DNA of 64,000 bases from Phytophthora quininea (Eukaryota > Oomycota > Peronosporomycetes > Peronosporales > Peronosporaceae), in the NCBI GenBank assembly GCA_011947345.1, contig JAAVTG010000064.1:186001-250000 (forward strand), read 5' to 3'. Position numbers and translations under genes: made by a program. Shown one piece after another: positions 10,306 to 20,723 of the stretch (position 1 is its first letter; each line of letters begins with the position of its first letter). The notes below the pieces were generated by a model. It was not told where the DNA came from and did not search any database. It saw nothing but the letters and a program-made list of their open reading frames with translations.

Positions 10306-12250
10306 ATGCGCATCGGTTCCATCCTCCGTTCTCTTACGCTCGGCTTGGCCGCCATTCTGTGCGCGACTTCACTGCCCGGCTCCGAAGCTGCGGCTAACGC
10401 TGGTGGTAATGAAGCTTGCGGACAGGGCCAACGAGTCCGCAAGTCGTGGTCCAATCTCAGCAGCGGCGAGAAGAGTCTGTATCTCGAAGCTGTCGACGAT
10501 ATGATGAAGAGCGGAGCCCTCAAGGAATTCGCGGCCATCCACGTCGAGCCGAATGGTGAGACTCAAGCTCACCGTTCGTGCGGCTTCTTTGCGTGGCACC
10601 GTCGTCTTTTGGTCGCAATGGAGAGCTATCTGCGCGACCAAGACGCCAAATATGCGTGTGTGACGGTCCCGTACTACGACGTGCAGACGGCGTATGTTCA
10701 ACAGGCTGCAGGCCAGTGCAACAACTTGTACGAGTGCTCGGACATCTTACAAGAGATCGGAGGCAACAAGGTCGGCAACGAGCAAGTCTCCATGATCCAG
10801 AACGGCGAGACTGGCACAGGGTTCCTCGTCAATGGATTTCCTTTCCGCGACAACTGCGACGACAGCGGCAACTGCGGCTCGACGGTCCGCAGCGATATGA
10901 CCACCAAGCCGGTGCCATCGGGCGCTGGGTTTGCCTCCTTCATGAGTATCGTTCGTAACTCGAACGACTACGCTTCTTTCCTCGAGGGCATCCAGTACGG
11001 TGTGCACAACGAGGTTCACAATGCGGTCGGTGGCATGATGGCGACGTTCGCGTCGCCGCGCGACCCGTTCTTCTACTCGTGGCACGCCGCAGTCGACATG
11101 TTCCTGCACGTGTATCACTTGTGCAATTTTGGCGTACCGCTCACAGAAGAGCAATTGTTGTCGGCCTCGAAGGCGTTCACCCAAGCCACACAAACGTGTG
11201 GCGGCGTGGCTGGAGTTGGCCCCAACGCTAAGATCGTCCAGAACGTCTTCGTGAACGGACAATTCATGGACGTGGCTGACCACCCGACACTGGGCAAGTA
11301 CTTCACGCACGACGGTGACGAGATGTGGAACTATGGCGACATCTCGCAACTGGGAGACTACTCGTACTCGTACGACCTCCCGGCGATCACGACGCAGCAG
11401 TTGCTGAGCAACACTCAGATCTGCGCGGCGTTCAACAACAACCGTCCGGATCCAGACACCACCGCGCCACCAACCTCTGGCCCAACGTCCGCGCCGCCAA
11501 CTACGTCGCCGCCAACCTCGGCCCCAGAGACCACTACGCCTTCGACAACAGCTCCCGGGACCACTCGTCCCCTCTCACTGGAGCCCACGGAAGCGGTTCA
11601 CCATACCGCGGCTCGTACGCGAGCAGTAGTAGTCGCAGCAACGACGGCGACAACCACAACGCCTATCCTCCAGAAGACGTGGGGTACGGCTACAATTTTA
11701 CCGAGCCCGAGCACACCGGCATCTACGTCGTGGACAATTCGACGGACGGATCCAGATACAACGACACTCCGAGCGACGCCAACTCGGGGACTACTGGAAG
11801 TGGACGCAGACGACGTTCGACGGTCTCTACGAGCGTCTGGACGGGAACATCGACCTGGTGATCCAGCAAATGCACTACGCCGAATGCGAGGCGTTCAGCA
11901 AGGCCCACGGCATCGAGAACTTCTCCGACGAGTTCGTCCAGAACTTCCGCTTGGCGTCGAACCGACCCATTTGCGGCAAAAAGGTGGACGAGATCGAGTC
12001 GGGCGACGTCGCCGTAGCCTGCAAGTCCGACGCCTTCAAGCCGGAAGCGGTCGAGTTCGCGAACGCCACCGTCATCGAAGAGGTCAAGAAGGAGTACGTG
12101 CCCACGACGACGACGGCGGAGCAGTACACCGACACGAGTGGCACGGTGGCACCGTACACCACGTCCGCTCCGGCCTACCCCACGCCGGCGCCGACATCTT
12201 ACACGACGACCACACCATACCCAACGACTGAGCACAAGCTCTGCGAGTAA
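10306..12250 (+). CDS. Secreted tyrosinase with intact copper site (C-terminal half frameshifted)
   Basis: I choose the ATG at 10306, which opens a signal peptide, over the one at 10222. The tyrosinase domain holds all six copper ligands: His79, His89 and His98 (last in AWHRR) and His234, His238 (in VHNEVH) and His260 (in SWHAAVD), with the canonical HX8H and HX3H spacings. It should oxidise phenols, probably outside the cell or in the wall. A Pro/Thr linker (TTSPPTSAPETT) follows. The reading then moves to a second frame (about 11560-11790, with GYNFTEPEHTG) and a third (from about 11790, DYWKWTQTTFDGLYERL), which matches the C-terminal block of the first paralogue. The second shift lies at the GGGG run 11786-11789. 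The gene ends with Thr/Pro-rich sequence and CE at 12250. Confidence 0.85.
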
Positions 12251-12465
12251 GAGTTGACTACAGTAGCTTTCGTGCTTGTCCATTGCTGTTAGATAAACAC
12301 GATGGAATTCTTGTGCACATGTAGCAACTAACGTTAAAAGTTGTTTTGACTGAAAAACATACACTTGTTTCACTTTTGTGCCCATCTGTAACATGTCACT
12401 AAACTGAATGTCTTGAATTCACTATACCTATCCTCGCCACCACGCATTGCCAGGAGCATCTTATC

Positions 12466-13568
12466 ATGCGGTCCCAAGTGCTGCGTCGCGCGCTGCGTCT
12501 GCGCAGCCAACTGACGCCGCTGTCGCGTCAGTTCACTCGCCCAGTGCTTTTCCGTCGCCCTACGTTCTCCCAGCTGCGTTGCATCCAGTCCTCTCCGCTC
12601 CGCAGCTTCCCCAAGAGCGATGACACACACTCGGTCGAGACCGAGAACGCTGCCGCCAGCGAATTCATCGGTGTGGTGTACAACGCCACCAACGTCAAGA
12701 AGTACAGCGCCGAACTGGAGATCGAGGGCCACGTGATCAGCGGCGGGGACTACTGGACGGCGCTGGACGCCGCCAGAGCCTACGACGAGTTGGTGTCGCT
12801 CTACTGCGACCTGGACGAGCCCCGCAACTTCCCGGAGGGCGAGGCGGTTGACTCCAATGAGCAACCACCAGCTGAAGAGGTGGAGTGGCAGGCTCCGGAG
12901 GCCGGAGACCGCCATGCCGACTTAATCCCAGCCGTCCCACGGACTTATTTGACCATTGACGAGGTCCAGAGCGCTCTGGAACGGGAAAAAGCCATCGACG
13001 TGTATACCGTGGACTTGGCAGGCAAAAGCAGCCTGGCGGACTATATGGTCTTCGCAACGGAAGGTCCCAGGCGCACATGCGACGTATGGCCGACCTGCTC
13101 ATTAAGTCGATGAAAGCCCGCAACATTGTGGACGAGTTCGACTATGCCGTGGAAGGCCGAGACTGCGACGACTGGATGATCGCCGACTGCAACAACATTG
13201 TGGTGCACTTGATGAGGGCCGACACCCGTCGGATCCTTGCGCTGGAAGACCACTGGGAGAACATGGTGGACGACAAGCACCGAGAGTTGGGAGATATGAC
13301 GGAGGACGAGTACATGGACAAGTACGGCACCAGCGAGTTGATGGAGTATCTCGAGGACGAAGACCACCCGCATGCGGACGACGACGGAGAAGGCTCGGGG
13401 TGGAATGGAAGTAGCACTGTAGTAGGATGCCGAATCGCGAGACACACAACTGGAGATGTTGTTGGGCATGAGGTAGCTGAAGATCGTTCGCTGCTCCCCG
13501 ATAGAGAAACACATGCACAGAACCCACGACGCCAAGCAAAACGTTCACCCTATTGCTTGTTCCAATAA
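12466..13568 (+). CDS. Mitochondrial ribosome-silencing factor RsfS/Iojap (MALSU1-like) with an AP2-like N-terminal domain
   Basis: Residues 1-35 are Arg-rich without acids, a typical mitochondrial presequence. Residues about 66-128 match the AP2 pattern: FIGVVYN, YSAELEIEG, ALDAARAYD and RNFP. From about residue 165 the RsfS (DUF143) domain begins with DVYTVDLAGKSSLADYMVFAT and continues, after one missing base at the GG 13059-13060, with MRRMADLLIKSMKARN, DCDDWMIADCNNIVVHLM and ALEDHW. RsfS binds ribosomal protein L14 of the large subunit and controls subunit joining; here it should act in the mitochondrion. The acidic tail is clear to about 13400. The frame given ends at 13568, but a missing G near 13397 would give a more natural stop at 13414. 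Confidence 0.85.
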
Positions 13569-13761
13569 ATACCCCTGCTTTTATCTACACATATCACACT
13601 ACTCCTGGACTTGATCCTTCGTCGCTCCTTGCCAACTGAAGTTGAAGCTCAATTGAGAGGTGGAAAGCACCGGCGGCCGATTTCATACTCCTTACAACCC
13701 AAAGTCTTCTGAAGGCGGTATCCAAAGCCAAGCAGATAGTTAGCAAGCACACAGGCACAGC

Positions 13762-14536
13762 AGCCAAGAGGGAGTAATGAGTCCCAATTGGCTACTGCAT
13801 GCTGTACCCTCACCAGCATCCTCACACGAAACACGACAGGAGCACAGCGTTGCCGAGGGTAATGAGCCTCGGAACACTGACTCCGATGCGTATTCATGCA
13901 AGGCCTGCCAAACCTTGGAGGTACCACCTCAAGAAGCACTTTGGTTCGTAAGAAGGAGACATCCGCCACACTCAGAGAGAAATGAGTCTCTGATCCGATC
14001 GATGCCCTAAGAGGAAAGAGGGGAATGAGCCTCCTCCTCACCTCCGCCTTGAGACTTGTAGCATTGCCATGTTGTGGCCGTGATCAAAGTTTCACTGCCA
14101 GGTTGATCAAGGAGATATGGGTCCTTGGTCGTAGCGTGTCAGTGAGGAGGAAATGAGCTCCTGAGCACGCTGAAAACACACAACTGGTAAGCTACCCGGG
14201 GTAATGATCCCCTAGTAGCTTTTCTCCATTGCTGCGAGTAAGGACCGCGCGCGAAAACACGATGCCTGCGCGTATCGAGCGAGGTGAAGTAACCTTGAGG
14301 AAAATGCGCCCAACATGTTGCTACTACTGAGGAGAGAATGACCTCTTCAGTTCCATCCTCGACACCGCAGCACTGGCTGGGAAAAATGACTCCTTCCAGC
14401 TTTAATCCATCGCAGCAATCTCCATCGGATTCCCTAAAACGCCGTTGATGCACCAGGGAGTAATGAGTCCCTTGCATCTAGACGCGTTCTGTGAGATTCC
14501 GCGATCGTGAAGACTCGAGGAAGAAATGAGTTCCTC
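13762..14536. repeat. Array of about ten hairpins with a shared AATGA octaloop
   Basis: Ten inverted repeats lie between the RsfS gene and the coiled-coil gene. Spans: 13762-13793, 13849-13875, 13972-13993, 14011-14039, 14134-14170, 14190-14220, 14326-14351, 14376-14400, 14447-14478, 14517-14536. A weaker copy is at 14295-14313. Stem sequences differ (CCGAGG/CCTCGG, TCAGAGA/TCTCTGA, ACTGAGGAG/CTCTTCAGT, GAGGAA/TTCCTC), yet each encloses an 8-nt loop of form NNAATGAN, most often GTAATGAG or GAAATGAG. Several have a second outer stem, such as AGCCAA/TTGGCT or GATGCA/TGCATC. The loop is conserved while both stem arms change together, which is the mark of selection on RNA structure. A short GAAA(A)CAC motif recurs between hairpins (13828, 14172, 14253). 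Strand and function are unknown. Confidence 0.7.
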
Positions 14537-14577
14537 AGGCCATTCATCATCGCGTTAACGTCCGTCTTGATCAGTGC

Positions 14578-15752
14578 TTACCATCGTGCTGAGTCTGGCA
14601 TACACGCATCCAGTTTCCTTCGAAGTCCACTAAGTTCACGCTGTAGACGCCCGCTAGTTGGGCTGGGGCCGCCCATTCCACCTGCCGTTCTCCTGGGGCT
14701 AACGTCAATGTTGTCGCTGTCGCTGCTGCTCCTGCTGCCTATCCGCCGTCCAGTCACGTTGCGCATGCTTCTGACACTGCGCAGACTGCCACTGCTGCTG
14801 TTGTTGAAGCTGTTCCCATCCGAATTCGTCCGCATCGTGGTCGCAACCGACGGTGGGCGTCTGTACGGCACTGAGCGGGGTGAAATCTCGGGCGACGAGG
14901 TCGTTGGGGAAGTGCCAGCTCGCGACGAGCTCAGTCGCTTGCTCTTGTACATTCTCGAGCTCGTAGTGACGTTGGCAGCAGCAGTTTTGATCTCCTCAGG
15001 CAGCGTCAGCTCCCGCTTCCTCACACGTCGTTGCGGTGGTTCAACCACAGGCTCCACCTCCATACTCACAGGCTGCGTGGCCTTCTCCAGCTTCGGACTG
15101 CTGCCGTAGCTGCTGTCACTCTCCTGTCGCTTCTCCTGCAGTTTGACCAATGCTTCCGTCAAGTATTTGTTCTGTGCCCTCTTCTCGTGCAGCCTCTTTT
15201 GTAGTGACTCAGCTGCTTCTCGAGCTCCTGCATGGCTTGCTGCTTTTCCTGCACTACTGTGGCCAATCTCTGTTCGAAGCTAGTGGACATGTGGACTGCC
15301 GAGTCCACTCGGCTCTGCAGCGTCTTCATATCCCGCTTAAGCTTTTGGTTCCTGTCGTGGTGCTGCATCGTCTCCGCTTTCGCCTCTGCGAGCTGTCGGG
15401 TTAACCGATCTCGGTCTTCCTTGCTGGCTTGGTTATATCTGGTCCAGTAGTCTTGTTCCTGCTGCAGCAGCCTCTTAAGCGCCTCCACCTCTTGGGCGAG
15501 AGCGTTTTCTCTGTGCGTAGCCTTCTCTGCTTCATTAACCTTCATCTCTAGCTGGTTTTGGAGCTGGTTAACCGTTGCAGTGGCCTCCTGCGCCCAGTCG
15601 CTTTGCTGCTGCTTGGTCTGCTCCAGTTCGCGACTCAGCAGCTCGTTGTGCTGCGTCAGCGTCGTCACCTGCTTCTCCAGCGCCTGCACGGCGCGCGTGA
15701 ACTCGTCCTGCATCTGCCGCAGCACCTGGCGGTAGTACGCGTCGTCCGCCAT
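14578..15752 (-). CDS. Coiled-coil protein of unknown function
   Basis: The start at 15752 (MADDAYYRQVLRQ) lies in a good context. The first 200 residues are almost continuous heptad coiled coil rich in Gln, Glu and Lys (QALEKQVTTLTQHNELL). The original frame ends at 15159. One base appears to be missing in the run at 15197-15200, after which the coiled coil continues (LTEALVKLQEKRQE). The C-terminal 150 residues are low-complexity, Ser/Arg-rich and probably phosphorylated (MRTNSDGNSFNNSSSGS), with a last short helix before the TAA at 14578-14580. No domain is recognised; a cytoskeletal or centrosomal scaffold is possible but not shown. It converges on the RsfS gene, with the hairpin array between the two 3' ends. 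Confidence 0.75.
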
Positions 15753-15928
15753 GAGCCACCGACTTTGCTGCTCGTCTCGTCCCAATCCGATTTTTGAAAG
15801 AGAGGGGGACTTTTTGCGCGCGAAAAACTGAACGTTTGAATTGGGCGGGAAAGGTGAATTAGACTTGATATTTGTATACTGTTTTGTGTCGTAGTATAAT
15901 CAAAATAAAAGTATTCATATTTTTAAAT

Positions 15929-17789
15929 ATGCGAATCGGACGCAGATATGCGGCGCTGGCGGCGCTACGAGTGCTCGGCAGCGTGTTCCTGCTGGGCATG
16001 GTGCATCCGGACGAGTTTTTCCAGAGCCAGGAAGTCATGGCGCGGCATATCCTGCCCGAGGAGTCCCCCATAAAGCGTCAACTGTTCCTGCCGTGGGAGT
16101 TTGAACTGCCACAGCCGAACCGCTCGGCGATTTTCCCGTAATGAGATGAGTTTTTACTTCAAAACTATTGCAAATTCATTAATATAAAGATGCGGATGTG
16201 ATTGCTGTAGGTTTCTAGTGGCGGGGCGCCATACAAGCTGCTGCAGCTGCTTGGAGTGCAATTGAATGGGCTGTTGTTGCTGGTGATCCCAAGATTGCTG
16301 CTCTGTGCAGCGTCGTTCATTGTGGACGCGACCATTTACGCCGTTGTGGGGAAGTTGAGTGCAGACGATACCCAGAAACGGAGGCAGGAGAGACAGGAGA
16401 AGGCTTTGCTGCTGTTTGCAAGCTCCTGGCCGACGTTGGTGTTCTTGTGTCGACCGTTCTCCAATACTTTCGAGACGTTGGTGCTGGCGTTGTGCTTTGC
16501 AGTGCTGTTCCTAGTTAACCGGGTGAGTGTTATCGTGATTGGAGAGATTTCGACTGGGTTATGACCTAACTGTTTGCTGTGACCAGCATCGACGGGTTCT
16601 GTTTGGGCTTCTCCATGTTCAAACGCTGGCTCTAGGGAGTTTGTTGGCTGTGGGTTTCTTCACTCGATTCACGTTCCTAGTGTTTTTCTTTCCCTTGGGA
16701 GTGGAGCTGGTACGGCAGCAGGACGCGTTGCTGGTGGACGCGGCGCGAAAGAAAGACGTGGAGGCGCCACTTTCGACCCGGCTGATTACTGCGTTGAATG
16801 TTCTGGTGCAAGGACTCCTGTCGTTCTTGTACGGATCCTTGGCCTTCATCGTCATTGACACGTTTTACTACCACCCGGAGCTTCTCCAGTTGACATTTGA
16901 TGGCTCTCTATTGGAATTATTTGCTAACAACGAAGTGATCGCGCCGTTGAACAACCTGCTGTACAATATGCAGTACGACAACCTTGAATTGCACGGAGTG
17001 CACCCGCGACTGACCCACTTGACCGTCAATATGCCCATGCTGTTCGGTCCAGTCTTCCTCGTATTCTTCGTAAAGTGTCTGCGTGCGCCGGATCGAGGCT
17101 TCTTTGGTAACGCTTGTGTGTTTTTCCCCTCGCGTGTTTGTCGCTTGCACCACATCAAGAACCGCGCTTCATGCTGCCTCTCCTCGTCCCGCTTCATATA
17201 TTTACGGCACTCAATGGCCGAACGGGGTTGTCCACTTCCTCACCAAGAACCGATTAGGTGTCTTCCTGTGGATCACTTTCAATTTTGCGCTGACGGTCTT
17301 CTTTGGCGTGCTGCATCAAGGCGGTCTCGTGCCATTACTTTTAACGCTGTCGACTGGCGGCATATCTTCCAATTTGTTGGCATCATTCTGTCATTTTGAC
17401 GACGCCAACTACCATGCGAACCTCATGGGCGCGGCGCCGTTGGTGTTTGCCAAGACCTACATGCCTCCTCGCTTTCTTCTTGCAGGGATGTCTGCTACGC
17501 CAACATTTCAAGTAGTTGATCTTGCTGGGAAGAGCATCGACGATCTTCCCTCGATCATCAACAAGAAGAGAGACGCACCAGCGTCTGCAGCATTCTTGGT
17601 GTTGCCTGCGAGTGTGGACCTTTCAGAAGTGGTCCCCTGAGCTCGTCGTCGGTCATTGATTCATCTTTGGTTGGACGTTGCTACCCGCACATTTCAACTG
17701 AAGATTTGGCGCTCGGCAAGCCTTTCGCGTTGGAGCTGTACCGATTGGTACTATCAACCGGGTCAGAGGAAGACTCGATAGCAATTTAA
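15929..17789 (+). CDS. PIGZ: GPI mannosyltransferase 4 (PIG-Z/SMP3 family, GT22)
   Basis: This ER membrane enzyme adds the fourth mannose to GPI-anchor precursors, using dolichol-phosphate mannose. The GT22 signature [11 protein letters not shown] is at residues 26-36, followed by LPWEFE and NRSAIFP. The motif [10 protein letters not shown], typical of PIG-Z/SMP3 rather than PIG-B or ALG9/12, lies near 17153. Many hydrophobic spans are present. Exons: 15929-16137, 16219-16522, 16587-17789, with GT-AG introns of 81 and 64 bp. Exon 3 shows three one-base losses, at the CCCC run 17126-17129, near GGGG 17224-17227 and at CCCC 17634-17637. Beyond the last, the C-terminus ([14 protein letters not shown]) runs to the TAA at 17787-17789. 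Three breaks could mark a pseudogene, but the run-length pattern is the same as in neighbouring genes. Confidence 0.8.
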
Positions 17790-17828
17790 AAGGCCAACAA
17801 GACGTCTCCATTCGTTCTTTCTACCACT

Positions 17829-18694
17829 CTACCGTCCCTGGGACTCTAGCAGCTCGTACGTGTTCATGATGCTCTCAGGGGTGATCATTCGAAACTGCTC
17901 GTTCAGCTTCAGCAGCGACTGCGCCACCCTGGCGATCTTCCGACGGTCTGCCACACTCACCGGTGTGTTGGCGTGCTGCTGTCTCTTGGCCGTCAGCACT
18001 TCCACGCGCGTCTCCATGCTGCTCATGGCTTCTTCGTTCTCCTCTCCAGGCAACGAAGCCATACTCCTCGACACCCAGATGTATCCGTTGGTGCCCAGGA
18101 TCACGTCCACACCAATGTCCGGCAGCGTCACCATGTGCTGCTTCATCCTCTTCACCAGTGGGGCAGCTACAGCCACGAACTGGCCGTTCTCCAGCTTGCC
18201 ATAGCGCAAGCTGCGCGTGTGCAGACTCAGCGAGCCGTCGTAGCGGACCTCTTGGATCTCGGCCGAGATGAGGTCGTTCTCCACAAAGAACTGCCGCATC
18301 TGCAGCTGGTCGGCGTAGGTGCGTCGTCGCTGGGCGCCCCGGGTAGCGTCACGGAGCTGAGCATGAGACTCGCGTCCTGCTGACCGTTGACGTCCACCTT
18401 CCAGCGCTTGGAGGCCACATCGGTCACGCGTCCCACCACAATGTCGCCCACTTCGCCGATATACCGGGACACGAGTGGCCGCACGGTGATGAGCTGGTTG
18501 ACCTTCTCCACGACGCCGGCGACGCTGGCCACCAGTTCGTTGCGGCCGCTGAGGTACGTGCCGTGGCCGCGCAGGAACGCGCCGGTCTCGGTGCTGATCA
18601 CCTGGCCAGGCGTCACTACCACGATCTGCTCCTCGTCCGGGAGCTCGGCGGGCTCTGCATGAGCCGTCTCGAGGTGCCGCACGCTGATCTCCAT
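17829..18694 (-). CDS. RRP4: Exosome complex RNA-binding subunit RRP4
   Basis: RRP4 is one of the three S1/KH cap proteins of the RNA exosome, which degrades and processes RNA in nucleus and cytosol. The start at 18694 is followed by VVVTPGQVI, RGHGTYL, VAGVVEKVNQLITVRPL, RYIGEVGDIVVGRV and KRWKVDVNG, the N-terminal and S1 regions. After one missing base in the CCCC run at 18337-18340 (a G run on the coding strand), the frame continues with RRRTYADQLQMRQFF, NDLISAEIQEV, SLSLHTRSLRYGKL and the KH-like part with VILGTNGYIWVS. The length (about 288 residues) fits the family. It is divergent from the TMEM161 gene, with 171 bp between the start codons. Confidence 0.9.
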
Positions 18695-18865
18695 GGTCGC
18701 TATGGATGAGCTGCTTGGACGGCAATAGCGGCTACTCTGAAATTACACCAGTTTTGATGTACTTACATATATAGACTCCATACAAAACCCAAGGTTTGTG
18801 CAACGTGACGACCACATAAAGCTCACTTGCAGCGGCATCAACAACGCTCGGCGCTCCACCTAAGC

Positions 18866-20594
18866 ATGGCGCTGTTCCCGCCGGAATTCCTGGCCGGCGT
18901 GCTGCTGGCCTTCGTGCAGCTGCGTCTGCGCTCGTACTGCAGCTTGGCGTCGTGGCTGGTCAACGGTCTGTCCTTCTTCCTGCCCCCGAGGACGAGCTCA
19001 TCGCGACACTCAACGGCCAGAGCCCCGGTAAGGGCAACAAGGCCCCAGCCACGCAGCCGCTGAGTGCCGCCGACAAGATGGACAAGTTCTACGTGCGGGT
19101 GGCCAAGACGGAGCCCGGCGTCTTCAGCCAGACGCTGTTCTTCGAGCTCTACGAGATGCTGGTGGTGCTCGTGTCCTCCGCTTCATTGGGTTGTTGCTTC
19201 GGCGGCCTCGTGAGCTTCACGGCGCCGTTCTTCGGCGCGCAAGACCAGCCAATGGACGACAAGATCGACGCAGCCACGTACGGCCTCATGTCGGCGCTGC
19301 TGGTGGCCATTTGGTTCCCTTTGCAATTGAATTTTGCCCAGGGATGGGCTGGATACGAAGCGAGACTGGGACTCGCCGTGGGCTTCATTGGCCTCATCGC
19401 CTCAGGGTTTATCATCCTAGCACCTAAGGGGATGCTGGACTTTGATCTCGAGCTGGCGGCCTCGGTCGCTGGGCAACGCGTGGCCATGGTACTGCGTGCT
19501 GTTGGCTTCACAGACGCAGACTTGGTCAATGTGACTCCGATTGGGGAGATGGCCAAGGTCACGCTGTTCGTGACGTTTGCGGTGCTTGCTGGCGTGTTTA
19601 CATGCACGTCGTTCCTGCCCTCGTTCCGATTTGCTCGCATGTACTCGGAGATGACCAAGGACAAGCAGACGTCGTTGGGGATGAAGCTGCTTCTGCACCT
19701 CAACATGCTGTCCCCGTACTCATCTGCGCGCTGTGGGTTCCTCGCTTGTCGAGTAAAGTGTTTGTGCCTGAAGAACTGGTCAAGTGTTCGCCACGTGCTT
19801 TGACTCGCGATTGTCTCGAGAGTGAGGTGCTTGGCGTCACTGGCGCGACTTCCTCGGACGTGTGCAAGTGGTACAGCCTCACAGAGTCGCAGTTCCACAC
19901 GCTGCGTGTGTATGTGGTGCTTGCTGCGTGCTTTATCCGCTTGATCTGCTTCCGCAAACACCTGCAGTCTTTCCTGATCGAGCCTCGTGAGGTGATGGCA
20001 GCTCTCGTCGGTCGTCCCGGCCCTGTGGACGGCGCCTTGCTGCAGAACAAGGTTCGTCTCCAGTTCAACTACGTGCCTATTATCGCTCTGCAGTACCTTT
20101 CGCCAGTGTGTGCGTTGCTGGCAGCAGTGCAATTGCTAGTACGTCAGACCTCTACGTCTCTTGGCATTTTCAAGGCTGCGTCATGGGTGCTGCAGTGCGT
20201 AGCTCCAAGTCTGTCGATCCCCGCTAGCCTCACCTTTGAAGGGCTGAATGCTGCGTCATTGAACGTGCTGCCTGGAAGCGAGGCACCTAACCTTGGCGGA
20301 TTCAAACTCGGCGATGACCTGAACAAAGAGAATGTGACGCCGTTCCTGCGCGGTATGAGCCAGTTCCCCGTACTCACGGCGGAGTTTTACGAGTCGGCGC
20401 TCGGCTTCCTCATCTGGTTCTTCAGCTTCACCATGCTGGTTGTGAGCCTTGCCGGACTGCTCTACTGGCGCAACATGGGCCACGGCACTGGTGTCGCTGA
20501 CATCGAGCAGACTCTCGTTCGACAGAACAAACAGACACCCAAGACGCTCAAGAACCAGCTCAAGAGCCTCAAGCTGCACAAGAAAAACAAGTAG
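18866..20594 (+). CDS. TMEM161-family multipass membrane protein
   Basis: The N-terminus (hydrophobic helix, then RSYCSLASWLVNGL) matches the TMEM161 pattern. Later parts include TEPGVFSQTLFFELYEMLVVLV, several further spans, and the C-terminal NYVPIIALQYLSPV and LIWFFSFTMLVVSLAG. About eight membrane segments are visible, with a Lys-rich cytosolic tail. The protein is read in three frames joined by one-base losses in the C runs at 18983-18987 and 19712-19715. TMEM161 proteins in animals influence ion currents in the heart; the role here is unknown. The stop is TAG at 20592-20594. Confidence 0.8.
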
Positions 20595-20723
20595 AAACAA
20601 AATACAGCGATCTGCAGGCCACCGACTCAGATCAAGTGGAAAATACAGACACCACGCGAGCGAGATTTTCTAGACAACCTCGTCTTGATCATACACACGT
20701 CCCTCATTGGGTTTAGCAACCTT

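Noticed and set aside
13762..14536. Box C/D snoRNA cluster, SECIS elements or tRNAs as explanation of the hairpin array
   Set aside because: The AATGA sits in the loop rather than beside a terminal stem. There is no matching CUGA box at a constant distance, no SECIS quartet inside a stem, and no tRNA arms.
19149..20132. 327-residue minus-strand frame over TMEM161
   Set aside because: It overlaps a conserved multipass protein and has no domain.
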